A program made the position numbers and the translations under genes. 64,000 nt of DNA, from NCBI GenBank assembly GCA_030141605.1, contig JAQGDQ010000933.1:1-64000 (forward strand), read 5' to 3'. Source of the DNA: Tubiluchus corallicola. Lineage: Eukaryota > Priapulida > Priapulimorpha > Priapulimorphida > Tubiluchidae. The notes below the pieces were generated by a model. That model saw nothing but the letters and a program-made list of their open reading frames with translations, was not told the DNA's origin and searched no databases. Numbering within the stretch: the stretch's first letter is position 1; each line of letters opens with the position of its first letter. Shown piece after piece: positions 23,671-35,358 of this stretch.

Positions 23671-24879
23671 TCATTAAACTCTTCCTCTTATGGAGACTGA
23701 GTTCCAGTTTGGTTGCTTGAGGTCATTATCCAGCGCAGTACCGTCTATAGGAGTCAGTTATCATTTGTTGGAGACATAGGAGACGAAGGTTTTGGCAGAC
23801 CTGTCCTGGAAGCCATATTGAATACGTGGTAGGAAACGTGGTACGATATTCGGGTGAATACGCGTATGAGCATTGATGACGGTATCCATGGACAGGTATG
23901 CTGGGCCCAGCCATCGTAAAGTTGAGTAAAAAAAATGTTAAATTTCATTGGGTTTATCCAGTTGATTTTTTGAAACATTCGAATTGACTATGTGAAACAT
24001 TTCTATATTGTCACTTTATCTATTATTGCGTTTCAAAGTGTTTGTTTCTGAGAGAATCGAAAATAATTAAATATCTTCTTTATTATTGCTAATATTAAAA
24101 ATCCTGTTGTTTGGGTAATTGTATTCCTAGAGAATTAAGGTAAAAACCTAAAGCATTGTTCACACTGTCATACACGGACTCATGTGCTAATTTTTACTAT
24201 ATTTTGGTCAATCAAGGTATAACTCGGGACAGCGGGACTGCTTGGCAAAACATCCTAACAACAATTTAACATTTTCTTAGACACGCTGTCACATACATAT
24301 ACATAAACATATACATATACCTACATATACGTATACATATATATCATATTTCATATTTATTAGTGTCAAATGTACATACAAAAAAACAAGACATACAAGC
24401 AATTTATATGTTGAAATATAGTGACACTACAGACCAACAAAATAATTACTGATAAAACGAATATTATTAAATCTTCATGTTAGTTATTTTAGTTATTTAA
24501 ACGAAAGGTTTAATGATTAGTATTTAAAATAAATTGTCATTCAACAGGTCTCAAATTTTGTAAATTTGAAATTTGAATATATAATAAAAACTGTATAAAT
24601 ATCCCAACTCTAAATATTTTAAAGTACAAGAGAACCCACCATTTACATAAAACTTAAAAAATTCGTCTAGAAATTTTATACAAATTACGGCCTTATTGTT
24701 TGCAGGGCTTGCGTCGGTAGTAACGCTGTATAAAACTTGTAAATTTAAACGCCTGGGATGACCGTTAAACGCAGACATTTTAATGGTGGGTCGTCTGAAA
24801 CAAGCTTAGATATCGCTCGTGAAGTTTGAAAAAGTAATCAGAGCATTCGTAAGCATACACGTCATTAACTAAGCAAAAT
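23671..24879. other. No recognisable gene; (ATACAT)n-like tract
   Basis: Degenerate ATACAT/ACATAT repeats lie at about 24286-24345. The rest is AT-rich without support for a gene. Confidence 0.5.
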
Positions 24880-25085
24880 TTTAAATTACTTTATCTTGTC
24901 AATGAGATTAAAGATACGTTTTTGGATAGTGAGTGGTGCACCCTGGAGGACTACATTTTACCAATTGTTGAAAACATTTTAAGTAATTAATAATTTTCTT
25001 TTCTAGTTACATAAGTCTTTCCAGCAGGTAAGCGAAATGCAAAGTAATATAGTTACAGATATTTTTGGGACATAGTCAATAAACT
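24880..25085 (+). repeat. Dispersed repeat family R2, copy A
   Basis: Contains the family words GTGGTGCACCCTGGAGGA, CCAGCAGGTAAGCGAAATGC and AAGTAATATAGTTACAG. Two other copies lie at 26920-27375 and 53470-53920. This one ends about 220 bases before the start codon of the GT31 gene and lacks the downstream half. A tRNA-like word with a B-box match (GCGTTCGACCC) follows at about 25195. Confidence 0.8.
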
Positions 25086-25307
25086 ATTACTGTTGTTACT
25101 ATTAAAGTAAAAACAATTTCAACACTCATGACATCAGCGACATTACAGTTTTACAAGTGGTCTTGCCAGTTGTATAGCAAGCGCGTCTGCGTTAGGCGTT
25201 CGACCCAGCGGTAAACTAAACATTTTAGCGTGACACGTGAGCTTACAGTATGGAAAAGTAAAAATGTATTCTAAAAGCAACTTGGTTAAACACAGTATCC
25301 GGATAAA

Positions 25308-25881
25308 ATGGACGCCGATAAGAGAAAAATATCAAAAAACAACTATTTACTATTAAGTTTTGCCACTGTTTTATTTATATGCATTTTATATTCTATAAGC
25401 AGTACAGAAAACCTTGTAAACTCAAGAGCACCTCGCGTTTATAGGAAAAAATATTTTTCACATTTCATCGAAAGAAAAGACATTATATTATTCGTAGGTA
25501 TTATGAGTGCCCCTGTTCGAAGAGACAGACGTGACGTCATTCGCGCATCGTGGAAAAAGTGGTGTGACGTTTTTGATGATGTCATCTGCTTATTTTTTAC
25601 AGATGGACAGGACAGGTTTGGTAACAAACTAAATAAATCATTGTTAGAACCTTTGATGTATGAAAAGAAATTAAACAATGACACAATTTTGACAGAATCA
25701 CCTAGTGGAATGAATTTTGGGAGGCGTTTGCTTTGGATGATGAGTTGGGCTTTACAAAGATATCATTTCAAGTACTTTCTACGATTAGATGATGATACAT
25801 TTTTGTGTCTGAAGAAATTAAGAGCTGTATTAGCTATTTTTCCCTACACCAGGATCAACTGGGGAGCTTTGCATTGCAAGG
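25308..25881 (+). CDS. GT31 beta-1,3-galactosyltransferase-like gene, exon 1
   Basis: Type II Golgi membrane enzyme of the Galactosyl_T (GT31) family. ATG at 25308; short basic cytosolic tail; transmembrane anchor at residues about 12-30; stem; then the GT31 domain with RRDRRDVIRASW (about 71-82) and the metal/UDP-binding DDD at 161-163 within LRLDDDTFL. The exon ends after INWGALHCK plus one base at a G|GTTTGT donor (phase 1). Joined to 28680-29119 the product is 337 residues, close to the 320-340 usual for short GT31 enzymes such as B3GALT6. The family transfers Gal, GlcNAc or GalNAc in beta-1,3 linkage; the acceptor cannot be read from sequence. Confidence 0.88.
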
Positions 25882-28679
25882 GTTTGTATAAATTACTCTT
25901 ATTCAGTTGGCCAGTATCCATGGAAGCAATAATCACATAAAAGATTTGATTTTCTAGAAATTAAGCACCTGATAAATGAAAACGATTGAGCAATCTTCTA
26001 TCACGTATGATAGCATTTTTAAATCAAGATCAATAGCTTGTGGTATGCCTTACATCTAGTGCAAGATTTTTTCAAAGTTAACAAAACTCAGCAAACAAAA
26101 CATTACTTACTTAGCAATAGGATATCACATTCGTACATTGTAATGAGATGCACTATAGACGATTTGAAACGCTTTCAAGCGGCGTTTTATTGTTTAGTGT
26201 TTTTAATTAGTAATAGTAGCGGTTATAATAGGCTAGTAGAAGTAGCCAATTTGTGGGACTTAATTACAAGGCAATTGTTTTCTTTGTTTTAATGAGTAGA
26301 TTATGTAGCATACTGATTGAATTTTTAGGTCTTTGAGCTCTTGAAAAGGTGCAAGTTTGTGCATGGCAAGGGTGATTCTACACAATGCTGTATGTACGAT
26401 TTGATAACTGACTTTGTTAGCATTATGTTGTGCAACATTGTGATAATCTTACAACCATCAGGGTTCATTACACTGAAAATGGTCCGTCTCTGAATTGCCC
26501 AAAAATGTATTTATTGCTTTTCACAAGCTGTTTTTTCTTCGTGCTATAAGTTTTCTCAAGCAATTTTTCAATCTAAGCTTGTTAATGCTGTTGCTAGGAA
26601 AAACAGTAACCATGGCAACAAATTTATGAGACTAACAGATTATATTATCAGCGATACATAGCAAGGAAGACAGGTGGCATTAGGTGCTTTTAAAAAGGTC
26701 AGTAAAGACATTGTTGCAAACGCTAGCGCTGTGTGGGGCGGTCCTAAGATTTAACTGCCCTAAAAGACTTTCTAGTGATTGTGGGAATCTTTCTGTTACA
26801 TAACATCCTAATACAGAATTTTAGTAGCGAGTATTTGCTGACTTAGTCCAAACATTAGAAGAAAATGGTTTTGTATTTTCTGTTAGTAACTGGTTCACAT
26901 AATAACTTTATCTAAATTAGGCTGAAATTTAATTACTGCATATGGACTACTTCAATAAAATTAAAAATGCGTTTTCGGTTAGTTAGTGATGCACCCTGGA
27001 GGGTGGGTCAGCGACAATTTTTCAAATAGGTGAAAGCATTTTAAATAATTAATAATATTCGTTTCTAAGTCCTACAAGCAGGTAAGCGAAAAGCCAAGTA
27101 ATATAATTTTGCATGGAAAGTTTTTTGGGAAATAGTTTAATATGTACTTTTCTTCCCCTGATTTTCGCAAAACTTTTCTTCTACTGATTAACGTTTGCGT
27201 AAGTGACGTCATGTAATGGCGCCATCTGAACAGTGTCACGGGAAGTTGAAAATGAAAACAAATAAAAAATCCTTTTAAACGAGTTTGATATATGCATAAA
27301 TTGCTATAAAGTGATATAATTTCTTATAGCGATTTTTCTGAAACCCTCTTTTGGTTCCCCTCTTCTTATCCTTCGAAGAATGTTGCAATAAGTTTACTTC
27401 AAGCTATATAAATGTAGTGGCAAGCCAGTGAAAGGGTGGCTACATCACAAGGGGGCACATAATTTCATTAGCCCCATATTAACCCGTCCCTGAGAGAAAC
27501 CTATAAGGCTCTGCAGAAAATGCAATTTCGAAACAGGACCACTTTTCTGCATTTCGAAAAAAAACTAAGTTGCATGTAAACGGAGAACAGCATAAGCAAA
27601 AATAAGCGTTTGCAAGTTCTGATTTTTCCACGTGCAAGTTGAATACAAACACTATGGGTCTGTGTTAGAAGACCGAGTCACGAAGCTATTTCTTCTTGCT
27701 TCTAGCTAGTCTACCTGACTATGTCACTAGTTAAATTGCGATGTTGCATCAGAAGAGTTTAAAGCAAAACCGGGCACAATCTTAACCTGTTGGTCAAAAC
27801 AATCTACTTTTTAAAATATGGAAAGGAAACATTCCGGAATGCCTTAGTGAAAGAATTTTTATCTCAAAAACGGAATTTCGAGTTCGAGCCATTAGTTCTT
27901 CGCTGTTAGTTACATTTACCTGCATTTCGGAAATACCTTGTAAAACATTTGCTGTGCCTCTCAGTTCAGATGTGTTAGTTTCTGACGTACTACACACTTT
28001 CGACAGCTCATGCGTGAGCACAGCAGTAAATTTGAAATTTTAATTATCTTAAAACTTTAAAACTTGGAGAGTTTTATTACAACATTCTGAATCTTTTGCA
28101 GTAGTACTGTACTTCCATATTCGCTTTTGCAAATATATGCAGCACGCTCATGGAATATTTTTGCTGTTGAAAATTATGTTAGTTGACGATGTCATCAATA
28201 TTTTTGCTCCCCTGCCTTTAATTAAGATTTTAGTCTATTATTTAATTATCAGCAACGCTTTTCCAGTATTACTGGTATTAAAATATATACGTTTTAGAGT
28301 ACTTGAACATGGGCCAGTGTATGGAAAGCCATCTTGACTTCTTTTAAGTTAAAGCTAACAAATGACTATCTCACGTAGAATTCATAGAACAAGGTGATTT
28401 GACCGTAGCACATGCCATTATGGACGAGTAGGTTAAAGTTTCGCAGGCCAAACTTAGCTGTTGGCAACTTGTAGGTTACTGGTCATCCTTAATGCATGAG
28501 AAATAGATCTCCTACGTCACCTAACTTAAACTCCTCTCTGAACAGCAATATTAAATATATATTATTGAAGTAATAAGATTAACAATAAAGCAAATACACT
28601 TACAGGTCTTTACAAAGGTACCTCTATTTATTGCAATTCTTATGAAAATGTACAGAATCCTAATTACACTTCTTTGCAG
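25882..28679 (+). other. Intron of the GT31 gene (2.8 kb)
   Basis: Bounded by G|GTTTGT and TTCTTTGCAG|G. Contains one R2 repeat copy (26920-27375) and otherwise AT-rich sequence. The open frames at 26038-26292 (+) and 27794-28021 (-) have no recognisable features. Confidence 0.75.
26920..27375 (+). repeat. Dispersed repeat family R2, copy B (inside GT31 intron)
   Basis: Shares with 53470-53920 both the first half (GCACCCTGGAG, AGCAGGTAAGCGAAA, TTTGCATGGAAAG) and a second half (GTGACGTCATGTAA or its relative, GGCGCCATC, TTTTTCTGAAAC). It is about 450 bp with no coding capacity and probably a non-autonomous element. Confidence 0.8.
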
Positions 28680-29119
28680 GTGTCAAAAGGATCGATGAGT
28701 TCTTTTTCTTGGTGTCGGGAGACATTGTGCAAGAAATTATCTACACATTAAAACCTGAAAATCTACAATGTTCTACACATGGTGGCATATCAGCTGCACT
28801 GTGGCTGCACAAATTGGATAATATTACTTATTTAGCAGATAGGAGAGTGCATTTGGGATTTAGCAAATATTTGAAAAATCCCAGCGTTACAACTTGTGAC
28901 GAAGTTATAGTTATGCATCACTCCTATCCAAAACTAGCAAAGAAATTGTGGGGCGTGGTAAATGCATCTCGTCAACTTCCTGAAAAAGATATTGACTTTT
29001 CTCACAAGTGTTCAGGTAGAGAAAATAATTTCACTATACAACAACCAGACAATCCACCCGTTAACATCTACCATTTCCAAATTCTAACTGTAGTGTGGTA
29101 CTTATTGTATCCCTTTTGA
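28680..29119 (+). CDS. GT31 beta-1,3-galactosyltransferase-like gene, exon 2 (terminal)
   Basis: Starts after TTCTTTGCAG and restores the frame as Gly-Val-Lys-Arg-Ile-Asp, giving the second half of the GT31 fold: VKRIDEFFFLVSGDIVQEI, the conserved aromatic-to-GD segment, then STHGGISAALWLHKLDNI and a C-terminal VMHHSYPKLAKKLW. The frame stays open to a stop at 29117-29119. A weak donor-like TCAG|GTAGAG at about 29012 leaves open that the last 35 residues (less family-like) are intronic and a further exon exists. Confidence 0.85.
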
Positions 29120-31956
29120 TCCATCCTATCTCTGCCATGCGCCCATTCCATGATCCCATTCACGAATAGCTGATTGCTAATTGTTCCATAGTTATTTTTC
29201 TATAAGCAGCTGACATCTGCCTCCTTATTTTAGTTGTTTAATTCCAATTCTGCTAGATTCTCAAATGACATGCTACTATCGCGTTTTTTTCCTGTTTGTA
29301 GTTAAAAATGACTTAGACTTATTTGTTTATAAGTTTTTTAAATCTTGCAAATGGAAGTTCCTATTGTTTTTGCTCTTATTGTGCCAAAAGCTTATATGTT
29401 CATATATTCAAGTCTCTTCAAAAGAGTCAGTGAAATGAACAGGTTATCAAAATATAATTTGTAATGAAGTTGACGGAGTTCAACAAATAAATCCACAACT
29501 GTTAAACCGCCCATACCAAGATGAGCATCATATTATGTCTGAGCAACTGACTAGTAACATTCGCACTGTATCAAGTATTCTAAAATCTTAGAACCGAATC
29601 CTGTTGATTTGCCATGCAACTGTTTAGCAGAATTTCAACCATAACTAGATTGATGCTTTCGTCGACATTACTTGCTTGCCCCACTAGCCAGTGCATTAAG
29701 AATTGTCTATTCAACACAGAGAAGTGCTTTATAGCTATAGGCATTCTGCTCACAGCATCTAATGTCAAATTATGTGAACGTACCATTGAATTTCTTCAAT
29801 CAATATGCATTGTCGTAAGTAGATTGTAACCAGAAATTAATAAAATAACCAGTTCAAGTTTTACTTTGTCTCGCTTTGGGTTATAGTTACTGTTAATTTG
29901 ACAGACCTGGTATTTAGTGAAGCACAGAAGGATATTCTGGCATTGCGGCTCAAATTTGTGTTTGGACTTTTGTGCTTCCCTGTTTTGGAGTTTTTTCGAA
30001 TATTAGACATGGCATTTTTATTTTTTATTTCTATTTATTCATTAACATTTATACATATATTAAAAGTAAGAAACAGCAGGTGTAAGAGGACTTGCACTGA
30101 TTGCTTCTTGTATAAACTGCCGTAAATAAAAATGTAGTTTACTGTGCTACCTTCTTATAAAAAATCTCCAACAATATAATTGAGTAGCTTGTATCGTTTA
30201 ATCTGAAAACAAATAAAATAATTTTATATAATTTTGCTCAATTTTACTGCGAAATCTAAACCAAATTGATCTAATTAACTTTAACAAAGTTTTACGCAAA
30301 TTATAAAATCTAATCTTTAGTCTTTTTAATAAACAAAGGTTCAAGATGTAAGAAATTAAGAAATCAACTTACATGGTGATCTTCTGTAAGTGTAATTATT
30401 AAATTATAACCACAAATCAATGACTGACGCTAAACAATTTGTCACTGCAGTGTGTGAACGCCTGAGTTACTCCAATCTACAGGTAAGTGCACAGGTAAGA
30501 GTCTGGTCACATGACCTGTTTATAAGGAAACCAGTTTATAACAGAAAAACAAAACAAACCCATGTCCTGTTGCTGCAAAGTATGAAAACGCCCTATGCTG
30601 GTGTGAGAGATGTACGAAAAAGTACATGAGAATACATGTAGGAAAAATGAGTGAATACGAAAGAGATTGCATGAGAATAAAGTAGCGGTATATAGCAATA
30701 GATTTGTTTGTGCTGTTACGCATGCATATGCTGACGTATTAATTTGGAAATTGCGAGATCATGCACAGGCGAAGACGTTGTTAGGAAAGATGGAAAAGGC
30801 TGCTTCCTGCATGACGGAATATTTATTGCTTTTCTTAGAAACCTTTCATTTGATATGCTACAAGCTAGTTCTGCTCGACACAGGAAGGCATTTGTCTCTC
30901 AACCCCTATTTCAACTCCTCAACTCCTCAATTTCAACTCCTCCTCTCCCTAGCGGGCTCGCGGACCAGCCATTCTCATTTTAACGTATGCATTCGATATG
31001 CCTTCATCGAGACCTTTCGTTTGATATACAACAAGGTACCATTGCTCAACACTCTAGTGGACTTTAGTTTCAGACCCACATTTTTTTGTTTTTGCCCCTT
31101 AACGGAAATTTTTCCTATATGCACTCGCACCATATATTATGATGTGCAAGGCCATGACTCCACTTAGCAACACACCAAATATTATGGTCCTAGCTCAAAA
31201 ACTGTTGAAGTAGATGGATCCTAAAAAAATAAATGAAGGCCCATGGAACTCGGATCACACGTATACATATATAACTTTGCCTAGAGAGCTTACTCTGTGA
31301 GTTCTGTGTCCCTGGCACTCAGCGTGTAAAAAGTCACAATATTGGGACTCTTCAAATTTGGGAACCCAAGGAGTAGTTGAATCATGAAGGAAAAACTGAC
31401 CAACCTTACGAGTTTAGTGACCGTAGCTTGCAAGACTTTCGAGATTTTAAGCGTTATAGTGACGGAGCATAAATAATAATAAATAAATAAATAATAACTG
31501 TGTGAAAAACAGTAACAGCTATGACAAAGTTAGAATACAACCTCGTGAGCCTACACGCGTTTCATGTAGCTACTGCGTAATTGTCTAATGGACATTAGCT
31601 CAATGGATAATAATTTTACACCGTATAAAATAATTAGCCTATTACCTAATAGTCAGTACAAAATAAATAAAAAACAAGTCTTTTAATTTTCAAATTTTCT
31701 ATTTTATAATTGTAATTACGACAATAAATTTTACTGTAAATGGTCACTGAAAGTACTTTGCTTGAAAGTTTGCTTCATAAAATGAATTATATTTGTTATT
31801 AAATTTTATTATATTTTTTCACCATTTCACGTTTTTGAAGATAAAAAAATCCATTCCGAGATTTGCAACAACACTGTCTTGGTCAAGCAGAGTAGAAACT
31901 TTCAAAACCTTGCCTAGACTCAGAAAGACTTAAATTGAAAGATTAGAAAAGCCTAC
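29120..31956. other. Intergenic; one exon-like ATG frame with a perfect donor
   Basis: 30420-30482 reads from an ATG through AVCERLSYSNLQ to CTACAG|GTAAGTG, an ideal splice donor, but I find no partner exon and no homology. The longer open frame 30667-31167 carries two diverged copies of an ETF.LI.YK phrase, apparently an internal duplication, with no recognisable domain. Short ATAAATAA repeats occur near 31472-31495. Confidence 0.4.
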
Positions 31957-32498
31957 CTAATTTGCCAATCTCTTCAGGTCGCCCTAATCCGGCCTGTCCA
32001 ATGTACAAAGGTTTACTGCCATTAAGCGATCGCAGTAATTGCTCAAGTTTTTCAATATTAACGAAAGTGTCATCGTCAGCCTTCGTAAAACATTCAAATT
32101 CGTTAAGAAAATTGTCATGCATAAATTTCAGCATCAAAAAGGTTTTCTTGACAGCTGGATATTTGTCGTCATTTACGCCAAACAGAGGTGTTACAGGAAT
32201 ATTGGTCACTTTTGGTTTTTCAGCTCCAACGAAAAATTGTATTTCACCAGGCACTTTATTACCCCATGACTGATAGACATTCACTGCTCGTGTTTCTAAA
32301 AAATCGCGTTTGGATAGGACACCAACATATAAAAGTTTTTTTGATACTCGTTTGTTCCATACATTTTTTCGCTGACTGAAATACATATGTTTCGTGTAGT
32401 TCAGACATTGAAAATGAATTTGTAACAACTGAAACAAAAAAACCACAATAAAACCCAAAGAAAAATAAACATGCTGCTTTAAAAATTGACGGTTGCAT
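31957..32498 (-). CDS. CHSY: Chondroitin sulfate synthase, orphan first exon
   Basis: Encodes the N-terminal GT31 (GlcA-transferase) half of a chondroitin synthase: LLYVGVLSKRDFLETRAV, QSWGNKVPGEIQFF, a YPxxKKxFxMLKxMHD-like segment (about 32160), the intact catalytic ADDD (about 32078), then SLNGSKPLYIGQAGLG and EEIGKL. All are in the order and spacing of vertebrate CHSY1/CHSY3. The best start is ATG 32498, giving a type II anchor (ACLFFFGFYCGFFVSVV). That frame meets the catalytic frame only after a one-base shift near an A run at about 32315-32350; an alternative start at 32458 lies in the catalytic frame. The exon ends at G|GTAGGC, phase 1. No downstream exons are visible on this strand in the remaining 31.9 kb, so the gene is truncated, has a huge intron, or was rearranged. 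Confidence 0.85.
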
Positions 32499-33343
32499 TT
32501 TAGAAACTTCTCTTATTATCCATCCGTGCTTCACCAGTCAAGGTTTAGCGGCACGGCACTCCGTATTTAATTTTCTTTGTAAACAGTTAGTTCAAGCTGA
32601 TATTTCATTTTTAACATTATGCAAATAAACTATTCATAAATTGTTCAAACTGCATATTAAGAATGCACCAAGCTCACAGCTATAAAATGATAATTAGCTA
32701 TAGAACGAGGCACAGGAAAATAGCGTTGTAAACCGCACATAAAACCTTCTGCTTACATGGCTTTTAAATTTCTGGTCCAACGTAACTCTGCATTCTTGCT
32801 TTAGAACTTTACTTTTAGAACTACAGAACAATTAATGCATTTAACCTGCGACACTATAACATTCTTTTAGGAATGTAATGGGTATTAAATTGACTGTATT
32901 GTGTAAATACAAGTTAAGACTACACATTAGATGTTTCGGGTAAATTCCGGAGAAAATTCCAAATATAGTGCGAAGTAAAACTAATAAAAACGTTTGCTTA
33001 ATTTTTGACTACAGCACTTTAACTGGTTTGGTTTGATTTGTGTTTTTCTTTACAATTTTAGACATTTTAGTTTTATAGACATCGTGTGGCTTAAAGAGCA
33101 AAATATATGGACACCTGGCAAAGATAACTTCCGTGTATTGTGATATGAGATTTCTTACCGTGTCTGAGGGCTTTTCACATCAGTAACTTACCCGTGTTTT
33201 AAGTTTTTTCCTCGGACACAGAATAGAAAAATCGGAAGCCTCCTGCGTGTAGCAAAACTGAGTCATTTGTTATGTGTTATAAAGTGCTGTTGTAACATTT
33301 TTGGGTATTTATTTCAGACAGGACAAGCCGGTTAAGGACAACA
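32499..33343. promoter_or_regulatory. Shared 845-bp divergent 5' region of the two synthase genes
   Basis: Lies between the start codons of the minus-strand and plus-strand synthase exons, so any promoters here would be bidirectional. A pyrimidine-AG acceptor-like site (TATTTATTTCAG, ending near 33317) sits 26 bases before the plus-strand ATG, suggesting a 5' UTR intron. I see no clear TATA or initiator element. Confidence 0.4.
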
Positions 33344-33854
33344 ATGTCGCACAAACAACGGAAGTCAAGCCATCATTCAATTCTTGTGTTCATGACTACC
33401 ATATGTACCATTATTGGAGTAATATGCGGCCCACATATTATGAGACACTTTTCTTATTGCAGTAGGCAAGTAAAATTGCCTGTCGATACTCGTTATATGC
33501 AATTTGCAAAAAAGGAGTTGCTTTTTGTTTGTGTAATAGGTTCTATTACTGATAAGACTAAAACTGCTGTAAAAGAAACATGGGGAAATTTTGCTGGCGG
33601 GACGGTCAAATTTTTTGGAGAAATGTTTTTTACAAGTTTGCAAGAAAATATTACAAATTCGGCCAAACATCATTTATTACTGACATTGTATTATACAGCA
33701 ACTCATCATGGTTCTGATTTTGAATGGTTTATGTTCGAAACCGATGATGTTTATATTCGCGTGGACGAACTGGAAAAAATTATCAGGTCTATTGATAGCA
33801 GACTTATGGTACTTATTGAAAGTGGTTCTTATAATGTTACATTTCTAGATACAG
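33344..33854 (+). CDS. Chondroitin synthase/polymerizing-factor-like gene, exon 1
   Basis: ATG 33344; basic tail; transmembrane anchor at residues about 12-29 (SILVFMTTICTIIGVICG); GT31-like half from about residue 57 (KKELLFVCVIGSITDKTKT, VKETWGNFAGGTVKFF). The position of the DxD metal site reads ETDDVYIRV (TDD, residues 133-135), so the first Asp of the triad kept in CHSY and in the neighbouring orphan exon is Thr. Vertebrate CHPF has also lost this triad, so this domain may be inactive or altered. The exon ends at ACAG|GTAAAA, phase 1. Joined with 38393-38542 and 39059-40506 it gives 702 residues, versus roughly 775-800 for CHPF and CHSY1. Confidence 0.87.
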
Positions 33855-34239
33855 GTAAAATTTTTTTGCTAATTAAATCGTTCGACAATTAATTCATGAT
33901 TAATATAAAACAATTTTTATTACAGATGCCTGTCAGAAACAGACTGGTTTCGACCACCTGCTTTTTTAAACTTGATTTCAGGTACACAAAAATTAAGGAA
34001 ACTAATTTTTGCCATAAACCAGCAGAATGCTGCATAAAATGACCTCGGTTATTCATTCTGAAAGTCATGAAACTATGCTCAGTGCTAGTGGTTCAAGACA
34101 GTCGACTAGCTATTTCTAGTAGTAGGCTTTTTACGTGATTTAATTGCCCTGTAATTGCCCATTTAATATCTATTGTTATGCTAATTAGTCTATTGTTTTT
34201 TAGGACTAATTAGTGCTAATTAGGGACCCTGCCCTGTTG

Positions 34240-34563
34240 GGTTAGGTACCTGCCCGGGGCTTAGGGACACCCAACCCACCCCTCTGCAACCGGCAATGAG
34301 AGAATTTTTTTTCTGGGACTCTGCCGATGCGCCTGTTCCGACAGTGAAATCTCCATGACTATTTCTCTAGCCGTATCTATACTATTTCTCTTCGGTACCA
34401 AACCCTCGTCAATCAGCAAAATCTTTTTTTTGTAATGGTCAACGAGGGAAATTTTTTTGGGGGACTCTGTCGAGGCGACAGTGAATTCTTCACGACCACT
34501 TCTCTTCTCTGTGACGGCGCCAACAGTGAATTCTCCACGACCACTTTTTTCTCGTGTCGTCAA
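34240..34563 (-). mobile_element. Repeat-bearing end of the antisense module
   Basis: A minus-strand open frame with internally repeated GREEFTV/GRGEFTV phrases and a Lys-rich middle (YKKKILLIDEGLVPKRN). At DNA level, blocks with GAATTC-CACTGT and CAGAGTCCC occur two or three times, and a short inverted repeat (GTTGGGT/ACCCAAC) lies at about 34238-34277. No ATG opens the frame. I read it as the terminal region of the element that carries the two ORFs to its right, not as a host gene. Confidence 0.4.
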
Positions 34564-35358
34564 ACCCCCGTGTTTGTTGATAAATGAAAATTTAATTACT
34601 GTCTGTTTTTTTAAATGACATTTAATTATTGTCTGGTTTTATTTCAAACGCTTTTCGATAAATGCATTTTCGCAAATGTTTTTTATTCATAGCTTACAAA
34701 ATTTTTTTTTACATTTTTTTGCAAAATACATACATACATTTTGACGTCGTAAATTACATGAATTACTAAAACTAGATTAATGATGTCGCTATGGCAGAGT
34801 ACATAGTTATTATCGTGATACAGGCAAACGTTATTACTGTTAAACATAAATTCGTTAAATTTGAGAAAAATAAAATTATTATGCTTCTAGTGTGAAAAAT
34901 ATTCAGAGTAATTTGTTCTTCGCATTTACAAGTTAGTTTGGGAAAGAGCTCCACTTCGTAAAACACTTCTCTAAAAAAATGTGCCGATGGACGAACGAGT
35001 TCTTCATACAACGCATCCAGATTCAATCTGCAGTGAATTTTGGCTCTGGAGGTGATGGTGCAAACTGCGATCTCGACGGCCATCATCAGTCCGTGTCATT
35101 TCGAGAGTTCTTCGACCGCATTCCGTAGTTCTTTTTCCCGGGAAAAACCGTTAGTCACCAAGGAGCCGGAGGCAAAAATCAACAGTGTGCTGCAAAGTCG
35201 CTTTAGCAAAAACATTTGTGGTTTCCAATCGTAGCGTCTTCCGCCCGGTCTCCGCTGGAGTAATTTCAGATTAAGGCGCTGCGAGATTGAAATTGTGGCG
35301 ACAATATTCACCGTTTGGATTGACACGTTAGAACATAGTTGGCAATTGTTTCAGATGC

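Noticed and set aside
25150-25215. tRNA-like sequence with a B-box match
   Set aside because: No cloverleaf with paired acceptor stem could be drawn; at most a SINE relic.
1-31956. Downstream CHGN exon for the minus-strand synthase
   Set aside because: Looked for the DVD and GWGxEDVD blocks and a long minus-strand frame; none seen, so no exon is claimed.
33926-33981. Candidate extra exon in synthase intron 1 (TTTTATTACAG acceptor, TTTCAG|GTACAC donor)
   Set aside because: In the phase set by exon 1 it stops after about 13 codons, whereas 38393-38542 keeps the frame and matches the expected family segment.
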